Origin: Myxococcales bacterium
GTDB taxonomy: Bacteria; Myxococcota_A; Polyangia; Polyangiales; Ga0077539
Reading direction: 5' to 3'
Assembly (NCBI GenBank): GCA_016793325.1
Contig: JAEUKI010000057.1
Coordinates: 1 to 64,000 of the forward strand
Length of the DNA: 64,000 nt
Below the pieces are notes generated by a model. That model did not search any database and was not told where the DNA came from. It saw only the letters and a program-made list of their open reading frames with translations. A program made the position numbers and the translations under genes. Below are positions 8,580-16,965 of the stretch, in pieces; position 1 is the stretch's first letter, and every line of letters begins with the position of its first letter.

Positions 8580-9092
8580 TCACACGTCCTGGAGGTTGAG
8601 CCCGCCGATGAAGTGCCGCTTGCCGAGGTCGACGCCGTTGTGACGCAAGATCGCGTAGGTCATCGATGTGTGGAAGTAGAAGTTCGGCAACGCCATCTCC
8701 GAGAGAAAGTCGGCCCCGACGAGACCTTTGCCCGGCATGAACGCCAGCGGGATCATCCGCGACTCGGCGCCCTCGAAGTCCTTCGCCGTAAACGTCGCGA
8801 GGTAGCTCTTCACCGTCGCGATCCGCGCCTTGAGCTCATCGAAGGTCACCTCGGTGTCCGGGTGCTTCGGCGGCTCTTTGCCCGTGAGGCGCGCACAGGC
8901 GGACTTCGCTTGATCGCACGCGGCCTGCACCTGGCGCAGCAAGTGAAATTGGTCTGGCGCGAGTCGGCTCGTCAGGAGCACGGCCACGTCGAAGTTCTTC
9001 GCCTTGGCGTACTCCGCGCCGAGGTCGAGCCACGCCTCGATGTTCGAGAGCATCTTCGTAAACTGCGGGACTGTCTGTTCGTAGAGCGCCAT
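8580..9092 (-). CDS. DUF1993 family protein
   Basis: The 170-residue soluble protein fits DUF1993 from end to end: an N-terminal MALYEQTVPQFTKMLSNIEAWL, a central LLTSRLAPDQFHLLRQVQAACD and a C-terminal LPNFYFHTSMTYAILRHNGVDLG. The fold is a four-helix bundle like DinB; its biochemical function is not known. The divergent neighbour is the sterol desaturase-like gene, and a cluster of TGCAT palindromes lies between them. Confidence 0.85.
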   Translation of the reverse strand: MALYEQTVPQFTKMLSNIEAWLDLGAEYAKAKNFDVAVLLTSRLAPDQFHLLRQVQAACDQAKSACARLTGKEPPKHPDTEVTFDELKARIATVKSYLATFTAKDFEGAESRMIPLAFMPGKGLVGADFLSEMALPNFYFHTSMTYAILRHNGVDLGKRHFIGGLNLQDV

Positions 9093-9178
9093 GGCCGACG
9101 CGCAAGGTGCACGCCCAGCGCTTCGTCAAGCGACCGATCTGCGACCGCTCGACGCCCGGCGCCGCGCCCCCCTCGCGA

Positions 9179-9204
9179 GATGCATGCATCCCCGTGCATG
9201 CATC
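9179..9204. promoter_or_regulatory. Inverted repeat GATGCATGCA-N6-TGCATGCATC
   Basis: Two perfect 10-bp arms (9179-9188 and 9195-9204) flank a 6-bp centre in the divergent region between the DUF1993 and sterol desaturase genes. It looks like a double operator or a cruciform; no T-run follows, so it is not a typical terminator. Confidence 0.5.
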
Positions 9205-9223
9205 TTGTCGGGGGTCGAAATCG

Positions 9224-9241
9224 TATGCATATATGTGCATA
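9224..9241. promoter_or_regulatory. Second inverted repeat TATGCA-N6-TGCATA at the desaturase start
   Basis: Arms 9224-9229 and 9236-9241 share the TGCA core of the repeat at 9179-9204 and touch the ATG at 9241. A protein bound here would block initiation of the desaturase gene, which suggests repression. Confidence 0.4.
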
Positions 9242-10149
9242 TGAGCACTCTTCTTCGCCCGTCGTCCCGTTGGCTGTTTCCGCTCTTTCTGTTGGCGCCG
9301 CCCGCGCTCACCGCGGCGCTCGTGTTCGGGCTTCGCGCTCCGCCTGCGGTCGCGATGACGGCTGTCGTTCTCGTGGCGCTCGCGGCGCTGGTCGGGCTCG
9401 AGCGGCGCGCGCCGTTTCGCGCCGAGTGGACGCAGCGCCCGGCCGCGGAGACGCGCTCGGACCTCGCGTACATCGCGCTCGCGTCTGCTCCCGATCGGCT
9501 CGCGCGGCTCGGCGCCGAGTGGGTCACGCTCGCGGCGCTCTCGTGGTGTTGCGCCGGGGCACATCCTCGGTCGTTGGGCGAGGGGCTCGCGCGGGGAGCG
9601 CTCGCGTTCGTGCTCGCGGACCTCGGCAAATACGCGGTTCATCGCGCGTCACACGAGCGCGCGTGGCTGTGGCGCTTTCACCTCGCCCACCACGAACCGC
9701 AGCGGATCGACACGCTCAACGCGCTCCGCCTGCACCCGGTCAACGTCGCGTACAACGCCGCGCTCGACGGGATCGCGATGGCGCTTCTTCGAGTTCCTCC
9801 CGGAATCGCGGCGGTGTTCGCGACGCTGCGCGCGGTCGTCGGGCTCTTGCAGCACGCCAACCTCGACCTCGAGTCCGGGCGCCAGTGGCTCTTCAACGCG
9901 CCGAGCTACCACCGAACGCACCACGCGATGGACGTCGCCGAGTCGAACCACAACTTCGCCTCGACCCTCCTCGTCTGGGATCGCTTGTTCCGAACGCTCC
10001 TCCGCCGAGACCCTCCCGCGCGCGTCGGCGTAGCGCCCGACGATCACGAGCGTCCGTCGAGCTACACGGGCCAGACGCTCTACGCGTTCTGCGGCAAAGA
10101 GCTCCGAACGACCTGCGTGTTCGCGAGGTTTCGCTGGCTCGTCGCCTGA
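9241..10149 (+). CDS. Sterol desaturase / fatty acid hydroxylase family membrane protein
   Basis: The 302-residue protein has at least four hydrophobic helices and the iron-binding histidine set of the family: HRASH (about residues 134-138), FHLAHHE (147-152) and YHRTHH (223-228). These coordinate a di-iron centre that uses oxygen to hydroxylate or desaturate a lipid. Polyangia make sterols and unusual lipids, so a lipid or carotenoid substrate is likely but unproved. I start at 9241 because the open frame before it (from 9091) is rich in charged residues and crosses the palindrome cluster. It is convergent with the ArsR gene, 3 bp away. Confidence 0.85.
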   Translation: MSTLLRPSSRWLFPLFLLAPPALTAALVFGLRAPPAVAMTAVVLVALAALVGLERRAPFRAEWTQRPAAETRSDLAYIALASAPDRLARLGAEWVTLAALSWCCAGAHPRSLGEGLARGALAFVLADLGKYAVHRASHERAWLWRFHLAHHEPQRIDTLNALRLHPVNVAYNAALDGIAMALLRVPPGIAAVFATLRAVVGLLQHANLDLESGRQWLFNAPSYHRTHHAMDVAESNHNFASTLLVWDRLFRTLLRRDPPARVGVAPDDHERPSSYTGQTLYAFCGKELRTTCVFARFRWLVA

Positions 10150-10152
10150 CGG

Positions 10153-10542
10153 TCAGCGCTTCTTTCGCAGCGTCGCCGCGGGAACCACCGCGTCGCTCGG
10201 CGGGCAGCACCGCGCGAGCTGCTCGCGGGCCTTCGCGGCGATCGACTCGAGCGTCGAGACGAAGCGCTCGCCGTTCAACGAGAACCATCGCTCGCGGCCG
10301 CGCCACTCGCTTCGAACGATCCCCGCGTCTTCGAGCGCCTTCAAGTGCCGCGAGATCACCGATCGGTCCTGCGGCAGCTGCTCGGCGAGCGTCGCGATGT
10401 TGCTCGTCCCTTCGAGCATCAACACGCGAAGCACCTCGAGGCGCGACGCGTCCGTGAGCGCTCGAAGAAACGGCGAGTCGAGCATGGCGACCATCTCGTT
10501 GGCGGCGGCGCGCGCGTCGCGCGATGGGGAGGGCTGCTTCAT
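10153..10542 (-). CDS. ArsR-type winged-helix transcriptional regulator
   Basis: The 129-residue protein has an ArsR winged helix: SPFLRALTDASRLEVLRVLMLEG, the recognition helix DRSVISRHLKALEDAGIV and the wing SEWRGRERWFSLNG. The C-terminus carries two adjacent Cys (ARCCPPSD), which could sense a thiol-reactive compound or metal, though the classic ArsR CxC metal site in helix 3 is absent. The ATG overlaps the stop of the TetR gene by four bases (ATGA), so the two are translated together. Targets may be its own operon and the adjacent desaturase gene. Confidence 0.85.
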   Translation of the reverse strand: MKQPSPSRDARAAANEMVAMLDSPFLRALTDASRLEVLRVLMLEGTSNIATLAEQLPQDRSVISRHLKALEDAGIVRSEWRGRERWFSLNGERFVSTLESIAAKAREQLARCCPPSDAVVPAATLRKKR

Positions 10543-11183
10543 CTCGGCGTCTCGCGGGGCGAAGAGTGTGTCACGCGCGTCGGTCGCGCATCCAACGCGC
10601 AACGAACGAGCTCGTGCGCGACGGCCCGAGCGTGCGCGAACTCAGCGCGACTCGCGCCGCGCTCGACGAGCTCGATCGAGAGCCCCTCGATCCCCGCGAG
10701 CACCGCGAGCCCGAGCGTCGGGTCCATCGGCGGGATCGACGCCTCGCGGAGCGCCGCGTTGGCCTCGGCGATCAGCCCATCTCGAAAGCGCCTTCGCACC
10801 ATCGCGAGGGGTGAGCCGGGCCTCAGCGACTCGGACAAGAGGACGCCCGCGAGCGCGCCGTTGCTGCTCACCACGTCGAGGTACACGTCGACCGCGCGCG
10901 AGAACGCGTCGCGCGGCGACCTCGACCCACCGTCGTCGCTTCGAATCGCCGCCATGATCTGCGCCGTCGCGGCCTCGTAGAGCGCGAGCAGGAGGTCTTC
11001 TTTGCTGCGAAATCGCTTGTAGAACGTCCTCCGCGACACGCCCGCCGCGACGAGCACGTCTTCGACGCGCGCCTTCGCCACGCCGAGCCGCGTGAACACG
11101 TCGATCGCGGCTGCGAGGATCGCTCCCTGCGCCAGCTGCTCCCTCAAGTCGTACGAGCGCTCGCGCGCTGGTCGTTGGGTCAT
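10539..11183 (-). CDS. TetR family transcriptional regulator
   Basis: The 214-residue protein has the N-terminal TetR helix-turn-helix (ILAAAIDVFTRLGVAKARVE, DVLVAAGVSRRTFYKRF, then RSKEDLLLALYEAATAQIM) and a helical ligand-binding domain of about 140 residues. It is divergent from a short-chain dehydrogenase, the usual arrangement in which TetR represses its neighbour and itself until a small molecule binds. TGTATACA palindromes in the shared region are candidate operators. It is the first gene of a TetR-ArsR operon. Confidence 0.9.
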   Translation of the reverse strand: MTQRPARERSYDLREQLAQGAILAAAIDVFTRLGVAKARVEDVLVAAGVSRRTFYKRFRSKEDLLLALYEAATAQIMAAIRSDDGGSRSPRDAFSRAVDVYLDVVSSNGALAGVLLSESLRPGSPLAMVRRRFRDGLIAEANAALREASIPPMDPTLGLAVLAGIEGLSIELVERGASRAEFAHARAVAHELVRCALDARPTRVTHSSPRETPR

Positions 11184-11235
11184 CGGTTCGCCACGTCGCC
11201 TTCGAGCCCGCGCCGCGCTCGGCGCCGGCGACGAA

Positions 11236-11243
11236 TGTATACA
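11236..11243. promoter_or_regulatory. TGTATACA palindrome, candidate TetR operator (copy 1)
   Basis: The sequence TGTATACACC occurs here and again at 11379-11388, both in the 245-bp region between the TetR and dehydrogenase genes. This copy lies 53 bp from the TetR start. Confidence 0.4.
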
Positions 11244-11318
11244 CCACGTTTCTTTACAAGCGATTCACGAAGCGCCGAACCCGAGGCAGCGACTACACAT
11301 TCGATAGCCTCGTCTTTG

Positions 11319-11331
11319 ATTCTTGCAGAAT
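11319..11331. promoter_or_regulatory. Inverted repeat ATTCT-TGC-AGAAT
   Basis: A small AT-rich inverted repeat in the middle of the TetR/dehydrogenase divergent region; it may overlap one of the promoters. Confidence 0.3.
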
Positions 11332-11378
11332 ACTGGAATTCTTCGCTGGCCACGCGCCTTGCAGAGAGGGATACGCCA

Positions 11379-11386
11379 TGTATACA
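11379..11386. promoter_or_regulatory. TGTATACA palindrome, candidate TetR operator (copy 2)
   Basis: Second copy of TGTATACACC, 43 bp before the dehydrogenase start and 143 bp from copy 1. Two such copies could allow looping or separate control of the two directions. Confidence 0.4.
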
Positions 11387-11428
11387 CCCGGCCTCTCCGC
11401 GCCACCGCGGGTCACCGAGGGAGCCTCC

Positions 11429-12298
11429 ATGTCGAACGCACAGACGATCTTGATCACCGGCGCCACGGCCGGGATCGGAAAGCACACCGCGATCTACCTG
11501 CACAAGAAGGGGCACCGCGTGATCGCGACGGGCCGCAACGAGCGCGCGCTCGCGGCCCTTCGCGAGCTCGGCCTCTCGACGGTCGCGATGGACGTCACCT
11601 CGCGCGAGTCGATCCAGCGCGCGGTCGAAAGCGTCCGCGAAATGACCGACGGAAAGGGCGTCGACGTGCTCGTCAACAACGCGGGCTACGGGCTGCTCGG
11701 ACCGCTCGAAGAGCTCTCGGACGAAGACGTTCGCGCGCAGTTCGAGACCAACGTGTTCGGCTTGCTCGCCGTCACACGCGCGTTTCTTCCCGCGATGCAC
11801 GCGCGCGGAAGCGGCAGGGTCATCAACGTCTCGAGCGTCGGGGGCCGCATGGTGTTTCCCCTCGGGGGCGCGTACCACGCGACGAAGTTCGCCGTCGAAG
11901 CGATGAGCGACGCGCTTCGGATCGAGCTCAAGCAGTTTGGAATCGACGTGTCCGTGATCGAGCCCGGGTACATCGCGACCGAGTTCACCGCGACCACCGT
12001 CGCCCACGCGCGCAAGTACCAGCGTCCCGACTCGCCGTACGCGAGCGCGATGGAGATCGTCGCGAACGCCGAGAACACCGTGGCGAAGCTCGCCGTCGGC
12101 CCGCAGAGCGTCGCCCGCGCCATCGAGCACGCCGCGACCTCGCGCTGGCCTCGCGCGCGCTACGTCGCGCCGTTCTACAACGCGCTCGGTCCGTGGATGA
12201 TCTCGATGCTCCCGACCGCGCTCACCGACTGGTTCATGCGCCGCGCCGCGGGCCTCTACGCTCGAAAGCAGCTCGCGAGCCCGCGCGCGACCGCGTGA
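11429..12298 (+). CDS. Short-chain dehydrogenase/reductase (SDR)
   Basis: The 289-residue protein is a classical SDR. It has the nucleotide-binding TGATAGIG near residue 9, NNAGYG near 85, the catalytic Ser in VINVSSVGG and the YxxxK pair in YHATK. An Arg in ATGRN at the end of strand 2 suggests NADP(H). The C-terminal extension ending in a hydrophobic stretch may sit on a membrane. The substrate is unknown, possibly a lipid or steroid alcohol. The ATG at 11429 has GAGGGAG upstream; the open frame from 11378 contains the TGTATACA site and is less likely. Probably controlled by the divergent TetR. Confidence 0.9.
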   Translation: MSNAQTILITGATAGIGKHTAIYLHKKGHRVIATGRNERALAALRELGLSTVAMDVTSRESIQRAVESVREMTDGKGVDVLVNNAGYGLLGPLEELSDEDVRAQFETNVFGLLAVTRAFLPAMHARGSGRVINVSSVGGRMVFPLGGAYHATKFAVEAMSDALRIELKQFGIDVSVIEPGYIATEFTATTVAHARKYQRPDSPYASAMEIVANAENTVAKLAVGPQSVARAIEHAATSRWPRARYVAPFYNALGPWMISMLPTALTDWFMRRAAGLYARKQLASPRATA

Positions 12299-12318
12299 GT
12301 GTACGATCGACAGCGACG

Positions 12319-13629
12319 ATGCGCCGATCGTCCCGCCGATGCTGGCTCGTTGCGCCCGTCGCTGCATGCGCGTGCGTCGAGCCCGCGTCGCTGCCCGATC
12401 GCAGCACGGACGCCGTCGCGGCCATCGACGGTCGTCCCCACGACAGCGCCTCGCTCCCCGATGCCGTTGACGACGATGCGGCGCTCGACAGCGCTCCGCC
12501 GTCGGGTCGACTCGGGACGATCGAGCGCGACGGACCGAGCGTGACGCTCCGCGCGCACCCCGCGGTGAACTACCGCGGAATCGACGGCGCGTTCGACCCT
12601 GCGCGCCGCGTGTTTCTCGTCGTGTACGGCAACGCCCCGATCGGCGGGGCGTGGCTCGACGAGGGGGGTGCGCAGCTCGGCGAGGGATTTCGCATCACGG
12701 ACGAGCCGCATCGCGACGGTGACTGGTCGCAGCTCCCGAGGGTCGCGCTCGGTCGCCGCGGATGGGTCGCCGCGTGGCACGGGCAGAGCGGACGGCTCGC
12801 CATCGTGCGCGCGCGCCGCGTGATCGCGCCCTCGACGCAGGGGGCGGCGCCGGACTTCGGCGGTCCATCGGTCGACGTGAGCGAGCCGGGCTCTGCGCAA
12901 GAGAGCGCTCCGTCGATCGCGTACGCGCCGGACACTGACTCGTTTCTCGTCGTGTGGCCGCGCGACGGACTCGAGGCTCGGCTGCTCGACGGCGAGGGAA
13001 ATCCCAGGGGATCCACGATTCGTCTCAGCGAGCCGGGCGTCTTCGTCGAGCAGCCTGCGGTCGTGTTCCACGCGCGAGCGCGAGCGTTCTTCGTCACGTT
13101 CATGCAGGTGGTCGGGGCCGACGCGCACGTGCGGCTCGCGCGCCTGTCGAGCGCGGGTGAAGTCCTCGGCGCGCATCGTTCGCTCTCGGGGCCGCTCGAG
13201 TTCGCGAAGGTCACGGACGCCGAGTACGACCCGTACGCAGCGGAGGTGATCGCGAGCTACCACGCCGTGCGCGGAGGCGTTCGATCGTTCGCGGCGCATC
13301 GACTGGCGATGGACGGAAGCGATCGCGCGCCGAGCCGAACGGTGTTCGCGCCGCACCAGTCGTACGACGGGTACGACCTCGCGTTCAACACCGCGACGGG
13401 GACGTCGTTCGGCGCATTTCATGGGCCCACGGCCGATCCGTGGGGCGCCGAGCTCGATCGCGACAACGCGAACGGCGCTCCGTTCGAGGTCTCGATGGCC
13501 GGAGCGCGATCGGGCGTCTTCATCCCGCGCGTGCTCGCGCATCCGAGTCGCGCGATGTGGCTCGTGCTCGGCGCGGCAGATTACCAGCGAATCATCGTTC
13601 AGCGCGTTCGTCGCAGCGGCGGACCGTAG
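12319..13629 (+). CDS. Lipoprotein of unknown function, beta-propeller-like repeats
   Basis: The 436-residue protein begins with an export signal and Cys residues (VAACACVEP) that fit a lipoprotein, then an Asp/Ala/Ser-rich spacer to about residue 55. The rest is a run of about 50-residue units with recurring patterns such as FLVVYGNAPIGG, WVAAWHGQSG, FLVVWPRDGLE and FFVTFMQ. This resembles six or so blades of a beta-propeller. No catalytic motif is seen; a surface binding role is likely. TACGAT ends 11 nt before the ATG. Its 3' end overlaps the convergent methyltransferase gene by 31 bp. Confidence 0.75.
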   Translation: MRRSSRRCWLVAPVAACACVEPASLPDRSTDAVAAIDGRPHDSASLPDAVDDDAALDSAPPSGRLGTIERDGPSVTLRAHPAVNYRGIDGAFDPARRVFLVVYGNAPIGGAWLDEGGAQLGEGFRITDEPHRDGDWSQLPRVALGRRGWVAAWHGQSGRLAIVRARRVIAPSTQGAAPDFGGPSVDVSEPGSAQESAPSIAYAPDTDSFLVVWPRDGLEARLLDGEGNPRGSTIRLSEPGVFVEQPAVVFHARARAFFVTFMQVVGADAHVRLARLSSAGEVLGAHRSLSGPLEFAKVTDAEYDPYAAEVIASYHAVRGGVRSFAAHRLAMDGSDRAPSRTVFAPHQSYDGYDLAFNTATGTSFGAFHGPTADPWGAELDRDNANGAPFEVSMAGARSGVFIPRVLAHPSRAMWLVLGAADYQRIIVQRVRRSGGP

Positions 13630-14369
13630 ACGCTCGCGAGCGTGCTGCGAAGCTGGTGCGCGCGTTTGTCCAGCACCGCGAGCGCGTGGCCGACCCGGGG
13701 CGGAAGACGATGAAGGAGCGCAAACGCGGCCCGAAGCGCGAGCGGCGACACATCGGCGATCGTCGCGCGCGAGCCCACGCGGTGCTCGAGCACCTCTGTG
13801 GGCAGCGCGTCCACCCTCGGCTCGCGGACGAAGAGCAGCGTGTTGTGCCGGTACCACGGCTCGACCGACGTCTCGCGAAGCGCCGGACGCACGGCGTCGA
13901 GCAGCGCATATCCACGCGCGACAAACTTGTCTCGCCAATACGAAGGCGGCTGGAGGTTCACGTGGTGCTCGCCGGGTTGACCGCAGACCGCCGCAGAAAA
14001 GAGCACGACGTCACCGTGTCGCACGAGGTTGTCGACGAAGACGTCCGCGCGCGATCCGTCGATGTGCTCGGCGACCTCGAGGCTCTGCACGAGGTCGAAG
14101 CGCCGTCCGAGGTCGATCGCTTCGCCGAGCTCGGCCGCATGAAACTCTTCGCGCTCGATGAGCAGCGCGCGCTCGTCGACCCACGGTCCGTCGACGCCGG
14201 TCACCCGCGCGCCGCGCTCCTTCCACGGAACGAGCCACGCGCCGAGCGCGCACCCGAAGTCCACCACGGACTCTGGCGAAATCCATCGATCGATCAGCGC
14301 GGTCACTGTCGCAGCGGACCGACTCGCGCTGCGGGACACGTTGTTGAAAAAATGTGCGTCGTACGTCAT
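13599..14369 (-). CDS. SAM-dependent methyltransferase (class I)
   Basis: The 256-residue protein has the class I fold signatures: motif I SVVDFGCALGAWLVPW, an acidic residue at the end of strand 2 (VTGVDGPWVD), and LVQSLEVAEHID as motif IV. The mid part, HHVNLQPPSYWRDKFVARGY, recurs in sugar- or lipid-associated methyltransferases of bacterial surface clusters. The acceptor cannot be named. A good ribosome site (GAGGGAG) precedes the ATG. The last 31 bp are antisense to the lipoprotein gene. Confidence 0.8.
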   Translation of the reverse strand: MTYDAHFFNNVSRSASRSAATVTALIDRWISPESVVDFGCALGAWLVPWKERGARVTGVDGPWVDERALLIEREEFHAAELGEAIDLGRRFDLVQSLEVAEHIDGSRADVFVDNLVRHGDVVLFSAAVCGQPGEHHVNLQPPSYWRDKFVARGYALLDAVRPALRETSVEPWYRHNTLLFVREPRVDALPTEVLEHRVGSRATIADVSPLALRAAFALLHRLPPRVGHALAVLDKRAHQLRSTLASVYGPPLRRTR

Positions 14370-14711
14370 AGCGGCTCCCTCGCGGCGCGTCTGAACGGAC
14401 CCGTCGTCGCGCAGCGGGGGAAGAGCAGCCGTCGTTCCAACGACGCAAACGAACGATGGAGCCGCGAGATCGGCGACCGCGCGTAGAGCGATTCGTTTGT
14501 GAATTTGCAGGTCGTTGTGCGCTCGCTCCAGGGGCTATACGCGCTCGTTCGCTGCGATGCGCGGGCGCCTCTCTGTGCGACGCGCGCACGCCCCTCCGTG
14601 TTCGGCGGACAACAGCTGTGCGATCGGCGCGACGTAGCGTCGGTGCATCGTGTCGCGCTGCGCGTCCATTTCGGCCCAACGCAACAGCGCGATCCGGTGT
14701 TCAATCGCGCA
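14370..14711. other. Intergenic region without a recognised gene
   Basis: These 342 bp between divergent genes contain only open frames with compositions unlike the neighbouring proteins. A stretch near 14491-14540 is relatively AT-rich (including CTATACG) and could hold the promoter for the gene at 14712, but no clear -35/-10 pair with normal spacing is seen. Confidence 0.4.
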
Positions 14712-15200
14712 ATGAACGCTGCCCGCACCGGTCGTCGTTGGCTCTGCTCGATCTCGTTCGCTGCCGTTGCGGTGGGCTCGACGCCGATCGCCGCGCAATC
14801 GTCCGCTCCTGGGGCCGGCGTGCGCGCCACGCCGCGACCGCCGCCGCCGCCGCGCGCGACGACCATCGCGTGGAGTCTCGAGGCGACCCCGGGCCCGACG
14901 ATCACGATGGCTCAACGGAGCTCATTTCGACTCTGGCTCGTCGCGCGCAACGCAGGACCCGCTGTCGCGGACACGCAGCGAGACAGCCTCGAGTGGTTCG
15001 TCAACGGGCAGCCTTCCCTTCAGCTCTCGATGGCCTTCGGAAACGGCGGTCGCACTCGGCAATGGGAGGCGCTCGCCCCGCGAGGGACCGTGCGAGAAGC
15101 GCGTGAAGGCGCGTGGCTCGTGCCGAGCGCGGGCACCTTCGTGTTCACGATTCGCATGAACGGCCGCGAGGTCGCGCGTCAGGTCGTCACCGTTCGCTGA
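14712..15200 (+). CDS. Secreted hypothetical protein, Ig-like domain possible
   Basis: The 162-residue protein has a signal peptide (core SISFAAVAVGSTPIAAQ), a Pro-rich linker (ATPRPPPPPRATT) and a beta-rich domain of about 110 residues. The pattern of the latter (FRLWLVARNAGPAVADTQ ... GTFVFTIRMNGREVARQVV) resembles an immunoglobulin-like or chaperone-like beta sandwich. I do not recognise a family and no catalytic motif is visible. The ATG at 14712 gives the signal peptide; the frame is open upstream to 14499 but that part is not protein-like. Confidence 0.65.
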   Translation: MNAARTGRRWLCSISFAAVAVGSTPIAAQSSAPGAGVRATPRPPPPPRATTIAWSLEATPGPTITMAQRSSFRLWLVARNAGPAVADTQRDSLEWFVNGQPSLQLSMAFGNGGRTRQWEALAPRGTVREAREGAWLVPSAGTFVFTIRMNGREVARQVVTVR

Positions 15201-15427
15201 GCGCTCCGTCGTCCGTTTGTCGCGAGGGACGTACGGCGCTCGACGAGCACGCGCGCCGCGAGCGCCGACGACAGACCCGACCGCGTCGAGCGGCGGCCCC
15301 CACAGTCGCTCGCCGATCAGCGCAGCATCGATGATCGCTGCTTGAAATTCGCTGTCGAATCGGCGCGTCGCGCGGCCCGTCGACGCCGAGTTGCTGTCTT
15401 CGAACGAGAGCTGCTATCGACCGCTCG

Positions 15428-15787
15428 ATGGCGACCGAGAAGAAGCATCGAATCTTCACGACGTCCTTCGCGAGCGTCTACCCGCTCTACGTGAAGAAGG
15501 CCGAGAAGAAGGCGCGCACGAAGGCTGAGGTCGACGAGGTCATCCGATGGCTCACGGGCTACAGCGACGAGCAGCTGAAGCGAGCGATCGACGACAACGT
15601 TGATTTCGAGACGTTTTTCGCCCGCGCTCCGGCGCTCAACGCGAACGCGTCGCTCATCAAGGGCGTCGTGTGCGGGGTGCGCGTCGAGGACGTCGAGGAC
15701 CCGTTGATGCAGAAGATTCGCTACCTCGACAAGCTCGTCGACGAGCTCGCCAAGGGAAAGAAAATGGCGAGCATCCTCCGCGCGTGA
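15428..15787 (+). CDS. DUF2200 family protein
   Basis: The 119-residue protein fits DUF2200 throughout: HRIFTTSFASVYPLYVKKAE near the start, the central VIRWLTGYS, and LIKGVVCGVRVEDVEDPLMQ followed by a C-terminal helix DKLVDELAKGKKM. The family is widespread, soluble and uncharacterised. It lies alone, with the unrelated gene at 15801 on the other strand. TGCTATCGA seven bases before the ATG resembles an extended -10. Confidence 0.9.
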   Translation: MATEKKHRIFTTSFASVYPLYVKKAEKKARTKAEVDEVIRWLTGYSDEQLKRAIDDNVDFETFFARAPALNANASLIKGVVCGVRVEDVEDPLMQKIRYLDKLVDELAKGKKMASILRA

Positions 15788-15800
15788 CGCGCGCGACGTC

Positions 15801-16274
15801 CTACCAGTCGAACGCCCCGACGCGCGCCTCGCTGAGGCCCTCGCGCCGGAGCACCACGTCGATGTCCGACGACAGCTCGATCTTGGCTCGCGTCGTCAGC
15901 GCCAAGACCATGTCCGCGCCCTTGATCGCCATGCGCAAGAACGCGTTGGAGGGCGCGACCACGACGATCGCGCTCGCGATGGGACGACCCGCAGAAAGCT
16001 CTCTCACGAACCGCTTTCGCGCGTCGGGCGTGTAGCTCTTGACCGGTCGCCAGTCAGCAATGATCCGAAGACCGCCGTGCGCGCGAACCGAAGCTCCGTG
16101 CGTGGCGAGCAGTCGGTCGAGCGTCTTGTGCATCGCCACGACCGTGTCCTCGATGCCATCGATCACCGTGAGGTGATCCACCATGATGTTCGGCGCGATG
16201 AACCACGTGAACCCGTAGCGCGCGTCGTACACGTGCTCGGGCCAGCGTTCGAAGGGCACGGAGGGACGCGGCAC
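15801..16274 (-). CDS. Hypothetical protein, STAS-like fold possible
   Basis: The 157-residue protein alternates predicted strands and helices (YGFTWFIAPNIMVDHLTVI, GLRIIADWR, SAIVVVAPSNAFLRMAIKGADMVLAL). That pattern resembles SpoIIAA/STAS-like domains, but I cannot claim the family. There is no signal peptide or membrane segment. The start is GTG at 16274. It is followed on its strand by no close partner and converges with the DUF2200 gene. Confidence 0.6.
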   Translation of the reverse strand: MPRPSVPFERWPEHVYDARYGFTWFIAPNIMVDHLTVIDGIEDTVVAMHKTLDRLLATHGASVRAHGGLRIIADWRPVKSYTPDARKRFVRELSAGRPIASAIVVVAPSNAFLRMAIKGADMVLALTTRAKIELSSDIDVVLRREGLSEARVGAFDW

Positions 16275-16336
16275 GATCGTGCTCTTGTGTACCGCACCTT
16301 ACCCAGACGCGAGTGCGCGCGAGACGAAGAACGCGC

Positions 16337-16897
16337 TTACGGACTCCAGGTGTCCGGCGCGTCGGGCCAGCGATGGATCACGTGGTAGCCGAACTCGGTC
16401 TCAACGACGCCCGATGTCTGGCCGGGCCGGAGCGCAAAGGCCGCGGCTTCGAAGCGCGCGACGGTCTGCCCGCGACGAATTCGCCCGAGGTCGCCGCGTC
16501 GCGATGGCGCGCCCGGCTCGTCGCTGAACTCCGCCACCAACGCTGGAAATTCGCTCCCAGACAGCAGTCGATTCAGCGCCTCGTCCGCGCGCGCCCGCGC
16601 TTGGGCTCGCGTGCGAACGATCGTCTCGGCCGCTCGTTGCGAGCCTCGGTACATCACCACCAAGTGGCTCACGTGGATCGATTCGCGCGTCTCCGGCGGC
16701 GGCGTGGGTGTAGGCGGCGTGGTTGGCGTGGTCGGCGTGCGGGGTTCGACGGGACGCGGTGAGTACACGGGCCGCACGACCGCGGTCGATTCTCGAACGC
16801 GACGGACGTTCATCGCGAACAGAACCAGCCCCGAGATGAGCACGCCCACGCCGAGCAACGTGGGTAGCAGCCAGTTGATGGGGTCTCTTCGGTTCAC
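16337..16897 (-). CDS. Membrane-anchored peptidyl-prolyl isomerase, parvulin type
   Basis: The 186-residue protein has one N-terminal membrane anchor (LLPTLLGVGVLISGLVLFAM), a Pro/Thr-rich linker (about 45-70) and a parvulin domain of about 110 residues. The parvulin signs are SIHVSHLVVMYRG, EFSDEPGAPSRRGDLG and the end TEFGYHVIHRW. Such enzymes speed proline isomerisation in proteins outside the inner membrane, helping outer-membrane protein folding. The start codon is GTG at 16897; TAGACT ends nine bases upstream. Confidence 0.9.
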   Translation of the reverse strand: MNRRDPINWLLPTLLGVGVLISGLVLFAMNVRRVRESTAVVRPVYSPRPVEPRTPTTPTTPPTPTPPPETRESIHVSHLVVMYRGSQRAAETIVRTRAQARARADEALNRLLSGSEFPALVAEFSDEPGAPSRRGDLGRIRRGQTVARFEAAAFALRPGQTSGVVETEFGYHVIHRWPDAPDTWSP

Positions 16898-16906
16898 GGC
16901 GAGCGA

Positions 16907-16912
16907 AGTCTA
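16907..16912 (-). promoter_or_regulatory. -10 element TAGACT of the parvulin gene, leaderless type
   Basis: On the minus strand TAGACT is followed by nine bases and the GTG start at 16897. The TG of an extended element is absent here (CG). Confidence 0.4.
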
Positions 16913-16965
16913 TCGCCGATCGTTCGACGCGCATGCCACATGGCCGTCGATTCGCGCGCCGCGGT

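Noticed and set aside
11180..12367. 395-codon frame antisense to the dehydrogenase
   Set aside because: Shadow of a clear SDR gene; Arg/His-rich composition, no domain.
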